Notes: a model not told the origin generated them from the letters alone. A stretch of 64,000 nucleotides of DNA from Spirochaetes bacterium GWB1_60_80 (GCA_001829185.1 MIAR01000023.1:62001-126000), one strand, 5' to 3'; positions 1 through 9,143 are shown, numbered from the stretch's first letter. Translations and numbers: made by a program.

Positions 1-378
1 CTGACCATCGAGCCGATCATCTCCAAATTGTCGGCCCAGTATTGGTATTCGTCGGTGCGCCGCGGCGCCACCACCGAAAACCTGAACATCCTGAAGGATA
101 AACTGTCCACCATCGAAGTACCGGTCATCGCCGAGATCGGCCGCATCAAGGTGACGGTGCGCGATGTGCTCAACCTGCACCTGAACGACGTTATCCGCCT
201 GTACAACGTCAAGGTGGACGACGCGATGCTGCTCAACGTCGGCAACAAGAAGAAGTTCCTGTGCCGGCCCGGCGTCATCGGCCGCAAGATGGCGGTGCAG
301 GTTACCAGGCGGCTGGAAGAAGCCGGCCATGAGGAATTCGAAGAATTGACTGCGGAAGGCGAGGATAGTTATGAGTGA
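1..378 (+). CDS. fliM: Flagellar motor switch protein FliM, C-terminal part
   Basis: The reading frame is open from base 1, so only the last 125 residues are present. FliM forms the middle of the C-ring switch at the cytoplasmic face of the flagellar motor and joins CheY-P sensing to rotor reversal. What is visible is the end of the CheC-like middle domain followed by the SpoA (FliN-like) C-terminal domain, with the pattern IEVPVIAEIGRIKVTVRDVL and LYNVKVDD. The tail is acidic. The stop overlaps the fliY start by 8 bases, so translation is probably coupled. The identification rests on this domain plus the flagellar gene order downstream. Confidence 0.93.
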   Translation: MTIEPIISKLSAQYWYSSVRRGATTENLNILKDKLSTIEVPVIAEIGRIKVTVRDVLNLHLNDVIRLYNVKVDDAMLLNVGNKKKFLCRPGVIGRKMAVQVTRRLEEAGHEEFEELTAEGEDSYE

Positions 379-1612
379 TGGTTCCCTCTCCCAAGAAGAA
401 ATTGATTCCCTGTTGTCCGGCCTCGATCCGGGAGTAGGCGCGGCGGCATCGCCCAAGGCCGGCGCCGGCCTGTCGTCCGGCGAGGTGAAGGCCTTCAAGG
501 AGATGCTCGACTCGCTTAGTTCCACTCAGGCCCAGAACCTGTCGGCCATCACCGGCGAAAATGTCCAGGTGAGCGCCTTCTCGGTCGACCAGACTAACCG
601 CGACGGCATGTTGCCGTCGCTGCCCGACGAGGCTCTTGAGGTGCGGGTCGACATGACCGGCGGCATCCCCGGCGACCACTTCTTCCTCATCCCCAAGGAT
701 ACGGCGGTCAAGATCGCCGCCCTGGCCAACAAAGACGAATCGCTGACCGACCTCGACGACATGGCCATTTCTATCGTCGCCGAGTGCGTTTCCAATATCA
801 CCGGCACCGAGATCACGCTCTTCTCCGAGAAATCGGGCAACCGCTCGCTGCAATCCGACCCGGCTGAAGGCAACTTCGGTCCCAAGGCCATGGCCCGCTT
901 CCCGAACGGCGACTTTTTCCGGGTGGCCTGGGAACTGCAGATGGAGGGCAAACCCTTCCGGCTGTGGGAGGTCTTCGCCCAGTCCTTCGTCAAGGATATC
1001 GTGGCCGGTTCCGGCCTGGCCGTCGACAACAGCCCGGCGCCGGCCGCCATGGGCATGCAAGGCGGCATGGGCCAGGCGCAGATGGGCAACATGGGCATGC
1101 AGGGCGGCATGGGCCAACAGCAGATGGGCAACATGGGTAACATGGGCATGCAGGGCGGTTATGGCCAGCAGCAAATGGGCAACATGGGCATGCAGGGCAA
1201 CATGGGCCAACAGCAGATGGGCAACATGGGTATGCAGGGCGGTTACGGCCAGCAGTCCATGTACCAGCAAGGCGGCATGCCGGGCATGATGTCGCCCAAC
1301 GTCCAGCCGGTCCAGTTCGCCAACCTCGGCGTGGGCATGCCAATGCACGAAGGCGGCAATATCGGCTTAATCATGGACGTCTACATGGAGCTGACCGTCG
1401 AGCTGGGACGCACCAAGCGGCTGATCAAGGATATCCTGGGCATCGGCGAAGGCACCATCCTCGAGCTGGACAAGCTGGCCGGCGAGCCGGTCGACATCCT
1501 GGTAAACCACAAGCCGATCGCCAAGGGCGAGGTCGTGGTCATCGACGAAAACTTCGGCGTGCGCGTCACCGAGATTCTGTCGCCCATGGAACGGGTCTCC
1601 GATCTGGGCTGA
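371..1612 (+). CDS. fliY: Flagellar motor switch protein FliY with Met/Gly/Gln-rich linker
   Basis: FliY is the spirochaete/Bacillus-type C-ring protein that combines a CheC-like phosphatase-family domain with a FliN domain. Residues 6-16 carry LSQEEIDSLL, the CheY-P-binding type motif shared with FliM. Residues about 40-215 are CheC-like and about 328-413 are the FliN/SpoA domain. Between them lies a low-complexity stretch (about residues 226-306) of repeated MGMQGG, MGQQQMGN units, which is not a normal part of the family. The gene starts inside the end of fliM and ends just before a strong terminator. I see no frameshift: the repeat stays in frame into an intact FliN domain. Confidence 0.93.
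   Translation: MSDGSLSQEEIDSLLSGLDPGVGAAASPKAGAGLSSGEVKAFKEMLDSLSSTQAQNLSAITGENVQVSAFSVDQTNRDGMLPSLPDEALEVRVDMTGGIPGDHFFLIPKDTAVKIAALANKDESLTDLDDMAISIVAECVSNITGTEITLFSEKSGNRSLQSDPAEGNFGPKAMARFPNGDFFRVAWELQMEGKPFRLWEVFAQSFVKDIVAGSGLAVDNSPAPAAMGMQGGMGQAQMGNMGMQGGMGQQQMGNMGNMGMQGGYGQQQMGNMGMQGNMGQQQMGNMGMQGGYGQQSMYQQGGMPGMMSPNVQPVQFANLGVGMPMHEGGNIGLIMDVYMELTVELGRTKRLIKDILGIGEGTILELDKLAGEPVDILVNHKPIAKGEVVVIDENFGVRVTEILSPMERVSDLG
1046..1290 (+). repeat. In-frame Met/Gly/Gln-coding repeat array inside fliY
   Basis: The DNA repeats imperfect units such as atgggcatgcagggcggc and gggccaacagcagatgggc about six times. They encode MQGGMGQ/QQMGNMG-type units that bridge the CheC-like and FliN-like domains. 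Unit boundaries are imperfect, which suggests slippage or recombination followed by drift. Confidence 0.9.
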
Positions 1613-1635
1613 TCCAAGCGGCCCGTGCATCATCG

Positions 1636-1663
1636 AACCGTCCGCCAACGCGGGCGGTTTTTT
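1636..1663 (+). terminator. Rho-independent terminator after fliY
   Basis: AACCG-T-CCGC, loop CAAC, GCGG-G-CGGTT makes a ten-pair stem with one T·G wobble, followed directly by six T residues. It lies 24 bases after the fliY stop. Confidence 0.85.
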
Positions 1664-1768
1664 AGTCTCCCCGGAGTGGCTAGCGCTGCCGATTGCCGAC
1701 CGGCGGCCAGCCAGATCAAATCAAGGCCGGATCAATAAATATTCGCGACTGCCCCAGCACGGGGCGTG

Positions 1769-1797
1769 TTGCCATTTTTACCTAAACAGGATAGAAT
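1769..1797 (+). promoter_or_regulatory. Sigma-70-type promoter for fliO onward
   Basis: TTGCCA (1769-1774), 17-base spacer, TAGAAT (1792-1797). Each hexamer matches the consensus at five of six bases. It sits between the fliY terminator and the fliO start, so the export-apparatus genes probably have their own transcript. Confidence 0.6.
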
Positions 1798-1816
1798 AAG
1801 GCTTGGGGGAGGGGCA

Positions 1817-2455
1817 TTGAAAAAAAATATCCGGATACTCTGCCTATGCTCGGCCTGGCTGTTGCTGAGCGGCCTGGCGATGGCTCAGAGCGCCGCTGCC
1901 CCGCTAGGCGATGGCAACACGAACGGTGGCGCCGCTGTCGCGGATGCTACCGAACCAGCCGCCGCCCCGGCCATTACCGACGAGACGCTGCTTGGCTTTG
2001 GCGACGATGCCGGCGCCACCGCCGTTAATCTGCCTTCCACCTCCCTGGTGCCCTACTTATTGCGCATGATCCTGGTGCTGGCCCTGGTGCTGGCCGCCAT
2101 TTACGGCCTCTATGCCCTGCTCAAGCGTCGCGGCGGTCGGACTCCGGCCGAAGACCCCTTCGTCCGCGTCCTGGGCAGCGTCAGCCTGTCGCCGGGCCGC
2201 TTCGCCCAGGTAGTGGCGGTCGGCAGCCGCGCCTGGCTGGTGGGCGTCGGCGAGGGCGGCATCTCGCTGCTGGCCGAGCTGGACGACAGGGAACTGATCG
2301 AGGCCATGGTCAAGCGGGCGGAAGAGAATCCGCAGCCCGCCAAGGCCGATTTCGCGACTATCCTGGCGGCCATGCTGCCCGGCTCCAGGGGCGATGCCGC
2401 CAAAGCGGGGCGCGGTTTCTTGGGCCGCCAGAAAGACCGCCTCAAGAAATTCTGA
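1817..2455 (+). CDS. fliO: Flagellar biosynthesis protein FliO (FliZ-type)
   Basis: FliO is the small membrane protein that assists assembly of the FliP/Q/R export gate. The chosen TTG start (1817) follows a G-rich Shine-Dalgarno stretch (GGGGGAGGGG) and gives a clean signal peptide: KKN, then a hydrophobic core, then AMAQS. An upstream GTG at 1766 would lie inside the promoter. An Ala/Pro/Asp-rich periplasmic stretch is followed by a membrane segment at about residues 75-100, then a cytoplasmic domain with SLSPGRFAQVVAVGSRAWLVG, typical of FliO. The protein is 212 residues, followed by fliP after 20 bases. Confidence 0.85.
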   Translation: MKKNIRILCLCSAWLLLSGLAMAQSAAAPLGDGNTNGGAAVADATEPAAAPAITDETLLGFGDDAGATAVNLPSTSLVPYLLRMILVLALVLAAIYGLYALLKRRGGRTPAEDPFVRVLGSVSLSPGRFAQVVAVGSRAWLVGVGEGGISLLAELDDRELIEAMVKRAEENPQPAKADFATILAAMLPGSRGDAAKAGRGFLGRQKDRLKKF

Positions 2456-2475
2456 ACCGACGGGGGACGCGGAGT

Positions 2476-3369
2476 ATGTCCATGAAGCGCATGATCTTGC
2501 TGATCGCCCTCCTCACCGCCTTGGTCGGCTTGTACGCCCAGGAAACGGGCACTCGCCTGCCGTCCAGCCTAGCCGACACCGCCCGCAATATCGTCATCCC
2601 CAACGCCAACCTGCCGGAGAGCGACTTCCCGGACGGGACGGCCACCGGGAACACCGATTTGCCGGACGTATCGTCGCTGATCCCTTTCGTGGACCTGCAG
2701 GTTCGTTCGCCGTCCAGCGGCCAGGAAGTGGCCTTCAGTCTGCAACTGCTGCTGCTGCTGACCGCCTTGTCGCTGGCGCCAAGCCTGCTCATCCTGCTGA
2801 CCAGCTTCCTGCGCATCTCCATCGTGCTCGACTTTATCAAGCGCGCCTTGTCTTTGCAACAGGTGCCGCCTAACCAGGTGCTGCTCGGCATCGCCCTGTT
2901 CCTGACCATCTTCATCATGTGGCCGACCTTTACCACCGTCTACGACAACGCCATCAAGCCGATGGCCGACGGCCAGATTTCGGTGGCCGAGGCCTACACC
3001 GAGGCCGAGAAGCCCTTCCGGCTGTTCATGTACGGCCAGATGCGCGAGGACCCGGAGAATATCCGCCTCTTCATGAGCATGAGCGGGCTGGAACGCCCCC
3101 AGACTCTGGCCGACGTGCCCACCTACGTGCTGGTGCCGGCCTTTATCCTGCACGAGATGACCGTCTCCTTCAAGATCGGCATTCTGTTGTTCATCCCGTT
3201 CATCATCATCGATATGGTGGTGGCCTCGGTACTGATGTCGATGGGCATGATCATGTTGCCGCCGGTGATGATTTCCACGCCATTTAAGCTGATCCTCTTC
3301 GTGCTGGTCGACGGCTGGAACCTGATGACCCGGCAGCTGGTTGAGTCCTTCCTCAGGAACATGACATGA
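2476..3369 (+). CDS. fliP: Flagellar type III export gate protein FliP
   Basis: FliP is the main subunit of the FliP5Q4R1 export gate in the inner membrane. The protein has an N-terminal signal sequence ending near LYAQE, a membrane block at about residues 90-125, the conserved FliP segment around PPNQVLLGIALFLTIFIMWP, and the C-terminal pair of membrane helices ending in DGWNLM. A second ATG at 2482 lies seven bases after GGAG and could be the true start; this changes only two residues. The stop overlaps the fliQ start as ATGA. Confidence 0.96.
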   Translation: MSMKRMILLIALLTALVGLYAQETGTRLPSSLADTARNIVIPNANLPESDFPDGTATGNTDLPDVSSLIPFVDLQVRSPSSGQEVAFSLQLLLLLTALSLAPSLLILLTSFLRISIVLDFIKRALSLQQVPPNQVLLGIALFLTIFIMWPTFTTVYDNAIKPMADGQISVAEAYTEAEKPFRLFMYGQMREDPENIRLFMSMSGLERPQTLADVPTYVLVPAFILHEMTVSFKIGILLFIPFIIIDMVVASVLMSMGMIMLPPVMISTPFKLILFVLVDGWNLMTRQLVESFLRNMT

Positions 3370-3635
3370 GCATCGGCCAGATCAGCAGCCTGATGGCCGG
3401 CGCCATCACCCAGATCCTGCTCTTGTCGGCGCCGGTGCTGCTGGTGGCCCTGGTAGTCGGCCTGGTCATTAGCATCCTGCAGGCCACCACCAGCATCCAG
3501 GAGCAGACCCTGACCTTCGTGCCCAAGATCACGGCCATCATGCTGACGTTGATGTTCCTGATCGGCTGGATGTTTACCTCGCTGGGCGAATACACCACCG
3601 CCCTGTTCGAGCTCATCCCGGAGATGGCCCGTTGA
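3366..3635 (+). CDS. fliQ: Flagellar export gate protein FliQ
   Basis: An 89-residue protein with two membrane helices and the FliQ signature SILQATTSIQEQTLTFVPKI between them. FliQ packs around FliP/FliR in the export gate. The start overlaps the fliP stop (ATGA), so the two are translationally coupled. Length and helix layout are normal for the family. Confidence 0.96.
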   Translation: MSIGQISSLMAGAITQILLLSAPVLLVALVVGLVISILQATTSIQEQTLTFVPKITAIMLTLMFLIGWMFTSLGEYTTALFELIPEMAR

Positions 3636-3687
3636 GGCGCTCCGGCGCCGCCGAGGCCTGGCTGCCGCGGCCGCGGCGGTAGGCGCC

Positions 3688-4470
3688 ATGTTTTCGCAGC
3701 TGGTAGCCGATGCCGACATCTTTTTCCTCATGGCGGTGCGCGTCTTGGCGCTCATTCAGACCGCGCCGCTGATGTCCGGCGAAGCCGTGCCGCAGGTGGC
3801 CAAGATCGGCCTGGCCGGGATGGTTACCGTGGCCATTTTCCCCTGGCTCAAGGAAGCCGGTTACCCGATCCCGGACAGCGCCGTCGCCTATTTCGCGCTC
3901 ATCATCGGCGAGGCCATGATCGGCATTATTATCGGTTTCTTCCTGTCCATCGTCTACGCTACCTTCACCACGGCCGGCCAATTTTTCGCCCTCCAGATGG
4001 GCTTCGGCGCCTCCGAAACCTACGACCCGCTGTCCGAAATCTCCATCCCGGTGGTCGGGCAGTTCCTGAACCTGATTGCCATGTTCATCTTCGTGGCCAC
4101 CTCCGGCTTCCAGCGGCTGTTCCTGCTCGGGGTGCAGGGCAGCTTCCAGGCCCTGCGGGCCGTTGACCTGCTGGAGCGGCGTGATAATTTTATGGCCTTC
4201 GTGACTAGCGCCCTGGGCGGCCTGTTCGCCAATGCGCTGATCTTGTCCTTCCCGATCTTCGGCACGCTGCTGTTGGTATCGGTGGGCATGGGCCTGCTGA
4301 CCAAGGCCGCCCCGCAGATGAACCTGCTGACGGAGAGTTTCCCGGTTTCCATCCTGACGGCTTTCGTACTCCTGGCTATCGGCATGCCGTTCATGATCGA
4401 GGCCTTCTCCGGGCTGATCGACGCCAGCTTCGACACGGTCGGCCGCCTGATAGCCGGGGCCGCCCCGTGA
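3688..4470 (+). CDS. fliR: Flagellar export gate protein FliR
   Basis: FliR caps the FliP ring and receives FlhB. The 260-residue protein is hydrophobic throughout, with about six membrane segments and the family pattern TAGQFFALQMGFGASETYDP before SEISIPVVGQFLNL. A 52-base gap separates it from fliQ, and I see only a weak ribosome-binding site (ggtagg). The stop overlaps the flhB GTG start by four bases (GTGA). Confidence 0.95.
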   Translation: MFSQLVADADIFFLMAVRVLALIQTAPLMSGEAVPQVAKIGLAGMVTVAIFPWLKEAGYPIPDSAVAYFALIIGEAMIGIIIGFFLSIVYATFTTAGQFFALQMGFGASETYDPLSEISIPVVGQFLNLIAMFIFVATSGFQRLFLLGVQGSFQALRAVDLLERRDNFMAFVTSALGGLFANALILSFPIFGTLLLVSVGMGLLTKAAPQMNLLTESFPVSILTAFVLLAIGMPFMIEAFSGLIDASFDTVGRLIAGAAP

Positions 4471-5744
4471 CGCGGCTGGACGACTGGCTGGCGCTCCGCG
4501 CCGTCGGCGGCGCAGCCGGCGGTCAGGCGGCGCGGAGCGCTCTGGCCTACCCGCCGTCGGCCCTGGCCGGAGTCCACCTGCAGTGGTTCGCCCAGGACGA
4601 CGAGAGCAAGACCGAGGACCCTACCGAGCATAAGAAACGCAAGGCCCGCGAGGAGGGCCGCGTCCCCAAGAGCCAGGACCTGACGGCCGGCATCGGCCTG
4701 ATCCTGACCATGGGCACGCTGGCGATGTTCGGCCCCTACATGCTGGCCAACCTGCGCCAGATGCTGCGCTGGTTTCTCGAGGTGTCCGTCGAGCTGGACA
4801 TCACCCGCGACGGCGGCCCGATCGTGTCAGTATTTTTCTATTACTTCCTGCGCATCATGCTGCCGGTGGTGAGCGTGGCCTTCGTGGCCGCCATTGTGTC
4901 CAACCTGCTGCAAGTTGGCTTCCTGTTTACCACCAAGCCGATCCGGCCGGATTTCAAGAAGATCGTGCCCAAGTTCGGTCAGTTTTTCAAACGCATGTTG
5001 TTCTCGGCCGAAGGCGCCTTTAACCTGATCAAGTCCATTTTTAAGGTCTGCTTGATCGGCGTCATCGTGTTCGTCAACATCAACGGCGCGGTGCCGGAGT
5101 TGATCCGCCTGTTTACCAGCCCCCTGTGGAATTCCTTCACCTACATCGCCAGCCTGGCCATGCGCATCATTTTCCAGTGTACTTTGCTGTTGCTGGCCAT
5201 CGCCATCCCGGACTACCTGTTCCAGCGCTTCCAGTTCAACAAGCAGCTGATGATGACCAAGCAGGAAGTCAAGGAAGAGCACAAGATGATGGAGGGCGAC
5301 CCGCTGGTTAAAGGCCGCCTGCGCCGCCGGATGCAGGAGATAGCCGCCCGCAACATGATCGCCAACGTGCCCAAGGCCGACGTCGTCATCACCAACCCGA
5401 CCCACTACGCGGTGGCGCTGGAGTGGAACCGCCAGCGGATGGCCGCGCCGGTGGTCAGCGCCAAGGGCCTGGACGAGGTGGCGCAGCGCATCAAGACTAT
5501 CGCCCGCGAGAGCCGGGTGCCCATCGTCGAGAACCGGCCGCTGGCCAGGGCCCTGTACGCCGAGAGCGAGCTGGGCGACCCGATCCCGGAGAAATTCTAC
5601 GAAGCGGTGGCGACGGTGCTGGCCCACGTTTCCAAGGCCGATGCCCGGGCCCGGGCCCGTTATCTGGGGCAAGCCCAGTCGGCGCAACCCGGCTTTCCCC
5701 CGCCGGCCTCCGCCAGCCAGCCCGGCGCGGCGGCCAGCCGGTGA
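4467..5744 (+). CDS. flhB: Flagellar export switch protein FlhB
   Basis: FlhB controls the change from rod/hook to filament export by self-cleavage. The NPTH cleavage motif is intact (VVITNPTHYAVAL), and four membrane segments precede the cytoplasmic domain. The conserved N-terminal block HLQWFAQDDESKTEDPTEHK starts only at about residue 37. The preceding residues (RLDDWLALRAVGGAAGG and so on) look like an extra extension, or the true start is a rare codon farther in. The C-terminal tail is Pro/Ala/Ser-rich. The GTG start overlaps the fliR stop. Confidence 0.94.
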   Translation: MTRLDDWLALRAVGGAAGGQAARSALAYPPSALAGVHLQWFAQDDESKTEDPTEHKKRKAREEGRVPKSQDLTAGIGLILTMGTLAMFGPYMLANLRQMLRWFLEVSVELDITRDGGPIVSVFFYYFLRIMLPVVSVAFVAAIVSNLLQVGFLFTTKPIRPDFKKIVPKFGQFFKRMLFSAEGAFNLIKSIFKVCLIGVIVFVNINGAVPELIRLFTSPLWNSFTYIASLAMRIIFQCTLLLLAIAIPDYLFQRFQFNKQLMMTKQEVKEEHKMMEGDPLVKGRLRRRMQEIAARNMIANVPKADVVITNPTHYAVALEWNRQRMAAPVVSAKGLDEVAQRIKTIARESRVPIVENRPLARALYAESELGDPIPEKFYEAVATVLAHVSKADARARARYLGQAQSAQPGFPPPASASQPGAAASR

Positions 5745-5798
5745 CGCCGCAACCAGGCCGCGGCTTGAACCACGCCGCGATGAACAGGAGTTACTCTG

Positions 5799-7892
5799 AT
5801 GTCTGATACCAGGCGCTTCTTGAAGGCCACCTTCCTGACCAACTTCTCCGACTACGCCGTGGCCTTCGCGGTGGTGGCGGTGATCTTCATGATCATCATT
5901 CCGCTGCCCACCATCCTCTTGGATCTGCTGATGGCCGTCAATCTGGTGCTGGCGCTGTTCATCGTCCTCCTGGTGCTGTACACCAAGAAGGCTATCGAGT
6001 TCTCGATCTTTCCGACCGTATTGCTTATTTCCACCATCTTTGGACTGGCCCTCAACATTTCGTCGACGCGGCTCATCCTGGCCAAGGGCGAAGATTTCAA
6101 CGGCCAGATCGTGCGCGCCTTCAGCCGCTTCGTGACCGGCACCGATGGCACCACCGGCATCGTGGTCGGCTTCATCATGTTCATCATCCTGATCGCCGTC
6201 CAGGCCATCGTCATCACCAAGGGCGCCACGCGCATCGCCGAGGTGGCGGCCCGCTTTACCCTCGACTCGCTGCCCGGCAAGCAGATGAACATCGACGCCG
6301 AGCTCAACTCCGGCGCCATCAGCGAGGAAGAGGCCAAGCGGCGCAAGGCGGAACTGCAGAAGGAAGTCGATTTCTACGGCGCCATGGACGGCGCCAGCAA
6401 GTTTATTTCCGGTAACGTCGCCCTGGGCATCCTGATTAGCGTCATCAACCTGATCGGCGGCTTCATCGTCGGCATGCTGCTGCATGGAGAGCCCTTCGAG
6501 CGCGCCCTGACCACCTATACCACGCTGACCATCGGCGACGGCATCGTCTCCCAGATGCCCGCCTTGCTCATATCTATCGCCACCGGCCTAATCATTACCC
6601 GCGCCAACACCGAGGGTACCTTCGGCGAGGACGCCACCAAACAGTTCACTCAGAACGCCCGCATCTACTGGATCGCCGCCGTGGTCATGCTGTTCATGGC
6701 GCTGATCCCGGGCTTTCCTTGGTACGTCTTCCTCGTGTTGGCGTTGGCCACCGGCTACCTGGCTTACCGCCTGTCGCGCAAGAGTCAGGCAGCGGCTGAC
6801 CGGGTCAAGGCTCAGGAGGGCGAGGCCGGCGCCAGGAAGGCCGAGCCGAGCCAGGAGCTGTCGCCGGTGGTGCCGCTGGACCCCATTAGCCTGGAGCTGG
6901 GCTACGGCCTAATCCCGCTGGTCGACAAGGACAAGGGCGCCGAACTCCTGGAGCGCGTCACCCGCATCCGCAAGGAGAGCGCCCTGGACATGGGCCTGGT
7001 GGTGCCGCGCATCCGCATCATCGACAACATGCGCCTGGAACCGTCCGAGTACTGTTTCAAGATCAAGGGCGTTGAGGTCGGCCGCGGCCTCATCCGCCTC
7101 AGTTTCTACCTGGCCATCAATCCCGGCGGCGTGACGCAGGAACTGGCCGGCGAGAAGACGCGCGATCCGGCCTTCGGCCTGAGCGCCGTCTGGATCGCCG
7201 AGGACAGCCGCGACAAGGCCGAGCGCGCCGGCTACACCGTGGTCGACCCGCCCAGCATCATCGCCACCCACCTGACCGAGATTATCAAGCGTTACGCTTC
7301 GGACATCCTCGGCCGTCAGGAAGTGCAGTCCATGCTGGAGGCCCTGCGTAAGGATTACCCGGCGGTGGTAGAGGACGTCCAGAAGCACCTGTCGCTGGGC
7401 GAAATCCAGAAGGTGCTACAGGGCTTGCTGCGCGAACAGGTGTCGATCCGCAACCTGGTGGCCATCTTCGAGACCCTGGCCGATTACGCCGGCATCACCA
7501 AGGACGCCGGTTTCCTGATCGAGAAGGCCAGGCAGGCGCTCGGCCGCCAACTTTGCCTGCAGTACGCTGACGACCAGAAGCTGCTGCGGGTGCTGACCGT
7601 GGAACCATCGCTGGAACAGAAGATTATCGACTCGCGGGTCGACACCCATGGCGGCACCATCGCCGCCCTCGAGCCGGCCGTGCAGCGGCAATGGATCAAG
7701 GCGCTGACCACCGCCGTCGCCGCCGTGCAGAAAAAGGGCTACTTTCCCCTCATTCTCTGCTCGGAGGCCTCGCGGGCGCTGGTCAAGTCCAGTACCGAGC
7801 GGGAGATTCCCGATCTGGTGGTAATGTCGGTGCCGGAATTGGCTACCGACGTCCATGTCGAGGCCATCGGCGAAATTAGGCTGGAAGGATGA
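5799..7892 (+). CDS. flhA: Flagellar export protein FlhA
   Basis: FlhA is the nonameric export-gate component that docks chaperone-substrate complexes and takes part in proton-driven transport. The N-terminal half (about residues 1-330) has eight predicted membrane segments with the family loop containing FTLDSLPGKQMNIDAEL. The C-terminal half (about 360-697) is the cytoplasmic substrate-docking domain. AGGAG lies eight bases before the ATG. Length (697) is normal. The stop is seven bases before the flhF start. Confidence 0.97.
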   Translation: MSDTRRFLKATFLTNFSDYAVAFAVVAVIFMIIIPLPTILLDLLMAVNLVLALFIVLLVLYTKKAIEFSIFPTVLLISTIFGLALNISSTRLILAKGEDFNGQIVRAFSRFVTGTDGTTGIVVGFIMFIILIAVQAIVITKGATRIAEVAARFTLDSLPGKQMNIDAELNSGAISEEEAKRRKAELQKEVDFYGAMDGASKFISGNVALGILISVINLIGGFIVGMLLHGEPFERALTTYTTLTIGDGIVSQMPALLISIATGLIITRANTEGTFGEDATKQFTQNARIYWIAAVVMLFMALIPGFPWYVFLVLALATGYLAYRLSRKSQAAADRVKAQEGEAGARKAEPSQELSPVVPLDPISLELGYGLIPLVDKDKGAELLERVTRIRKESALDMGLVVPRIRIIDNMRLEPSEYCFKIKGVEVGRGLIRLSFYLAINPGGVTQELAGEKTRDPAFGLSAVWIAEDSRDKAERAGYTVVDPPSIIATHLTEIIKRYASDILGRQEVQSMLEALRKDYPAVVEDVQKHLSLGEIQKVLQGLLREQVSIRNLVAIFETLADYAGITKDAGFLIEKARQALGRQLCLQYADDQKLLRVLTVEPSLEQKIIDSRVDTHGGTIAALEPAVQRQWIKALTTAVAAVQKKGYFPLILCSEASRALVKSSTEREIPDLVVMSVPELATDVHVEAIGEIRLEG

Positions 7893-7899
7893 ACGGGTA

Positions 7900-9081
7900 A
7901 TGCAGTATCTGACAGAGCAGGGCGCCTCGCACCGCGAGGTGCTGGAAAGAATCCGCGGAAAATACGGCGAGACCGCCAACATACTCACGCACCGCAAACT
8001 GCGCCAGGGCGGCATTTTCGGCCTGTTCGGCAAGGAGATCGTCGAGATAACCTTTTATCTCAAGGACGACGCGCTGCGCGATACGGAGCGCCGGCGTACC
8101 GAGGTGGAGGACGACAAGCGCAAGCTACTGGAGAAAATCAACCAGGACCGCACCCTGCACGAGGTGTTGGCCGAGGTGCGTTCGCTTAAGGAAATCGTCG
8201 GCGACGCCAGAGCGCGCGGCCCGGAGGCGGAGCATCCCAGCCTGGAGGCGCTTGAAGCCTTGCTGGAGGACAACGACTTTTCGGTTGCCTATCGCCAGGA
8301 ATTGATGAATCGGGTGCGGGCCGGCTTCTCGCTCGAAGAGCTGAACGACTTTCTGAAGATCCAGGACACGGTGTTGGAGTGGCTGGGCGATGCCCTGGTC
8401 ACCAAGGCCGCGCCGCCCAAGGCTATCCGGCCGCGCGTCATCGTGCTGGTCGGCCCGACCGGCGTCGGCAAGACTACGACTATCGCCAAGATGGCGGCCA
8501 TCCACAAGCTCGGCATGCTGGAACTGCCGCCGCATGACGTGCGCATGATCACCATCGACACCTTCCGCATCGGCGCCCGCCAGCAGATCGAGACGTACGC
8601 CTCTATCATGCAGATCCCGCTATCCAGCGTCGAGACTGCCAAGGATCTGTACAAGACCATCGCCATGCACGCCGATACCGACCTGATCCTGGTCGATACC
8701 ATCGGCAAGAGCCCCAAGGACGCGGTCCGGTTGGCCGAGATGCAGCAGATTCTGGAGGCCGCCGGCTCGCAGGCCGAGGTCTACCTGGCCATCGCCGCCA
8801 CCACCAAGACCCAGGACCTGCTTGAGATATTCCGGCAGTTCGAGCCCTTCCGCTATAGCGGCGTGGTGGTCACCAAGATGGACGAGACCAACCGGGTGGG
8901 CAACGTGCTGTCCGCCCTGGCCGAGCGCAACAAGCAGGCCCTGTGGGTAACCGACGGCCAGCGCGTGCCGCTGGATATCGAGCGCGCCCATCCCCTGCGA
9001 TTTTTAATGAATCTCGAAGGTTTCAGGGTAAATCGGCCGAAAATGGAACATAGGTATGGTGAATACGCCGAACGCGGCTGA
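7900..9081 (+). CDS. flhF: SRP-type GTPase FlhF
   Basis: FlhF sets flagellar position and number at the cell pole, working with FlhG. The ATG at 7900 follows GGAAGGA and gives MQYLTEQGASHREVLERIRG; a longer reading to 7855 would overlap flhA. The G domain shows GPTGVGKTTTIAK (P-loop, about residue 185), DTFRIGARQQIETYA, VDTIGKSPKD (DTxGRS-like) and TKMDE. The N-terminal B/N domains are shorter and charged. In spirochaetes FlhF governs polar periplasmic flagellar placement, which is family knowledge rather than something visible here. Confidence 0.94.
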   Translation: MQYLTEQGASHREVLERIRGKYGETANILTHRKLRQGGIFGLFGKEIVEITFYLKDDALRDTERRRTEVEDDKRKLLEKINQDRTLHEVLAEVRSLKEIVGDARARGPEAEHPSLEALEALLEDNDFSVAYRQELMNRVRAGFSLEELNDFLKIQDTVLEWLGDALVTKAAPPKAIRPRVIVLVGPTGVGKTTTIAKMAAIHKLGMLELPPHDVRMITIDTFRIGARQQIETYASIMQIPLSSVETAKDLYKTIAMHADTDLILVDTIGKSPKDAVRLAEMQQILEAAGSQAEVYLAIAATTKTQDLLEIFRQFEPFRYSGVVVTKMDETNRVGNVLSALAERNKQALWVTDGQRVPLDIERAHPLRFLMNLEGFRVNRPKMEHRYGEYAERG

Positions 9082-9143
9082 TCCGGCCCTCCCGGGCCTA
9101 ATACCGGCGCTAACCAGCAATGTAGGACGGAGAAAGTAGTAGT

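Noticed and set aside
302-1348. Long minus-strand frames opposite fliY, including a His/Ala-rich 348-codon frame
   Set aside because: They are the antisense reading of the Met/Gly/Gln repeats and of a clear fliY. No ribosome-binding site or family pattern is seen.
4827-6485. 552-codon minus-strand frame opposite flhB/flhA
   Set aside because: Lies wholly over two certain flagellar genes. Its composition (Asp/Gly/His-rich) is typical of antisense G+C-rich coding sequence.
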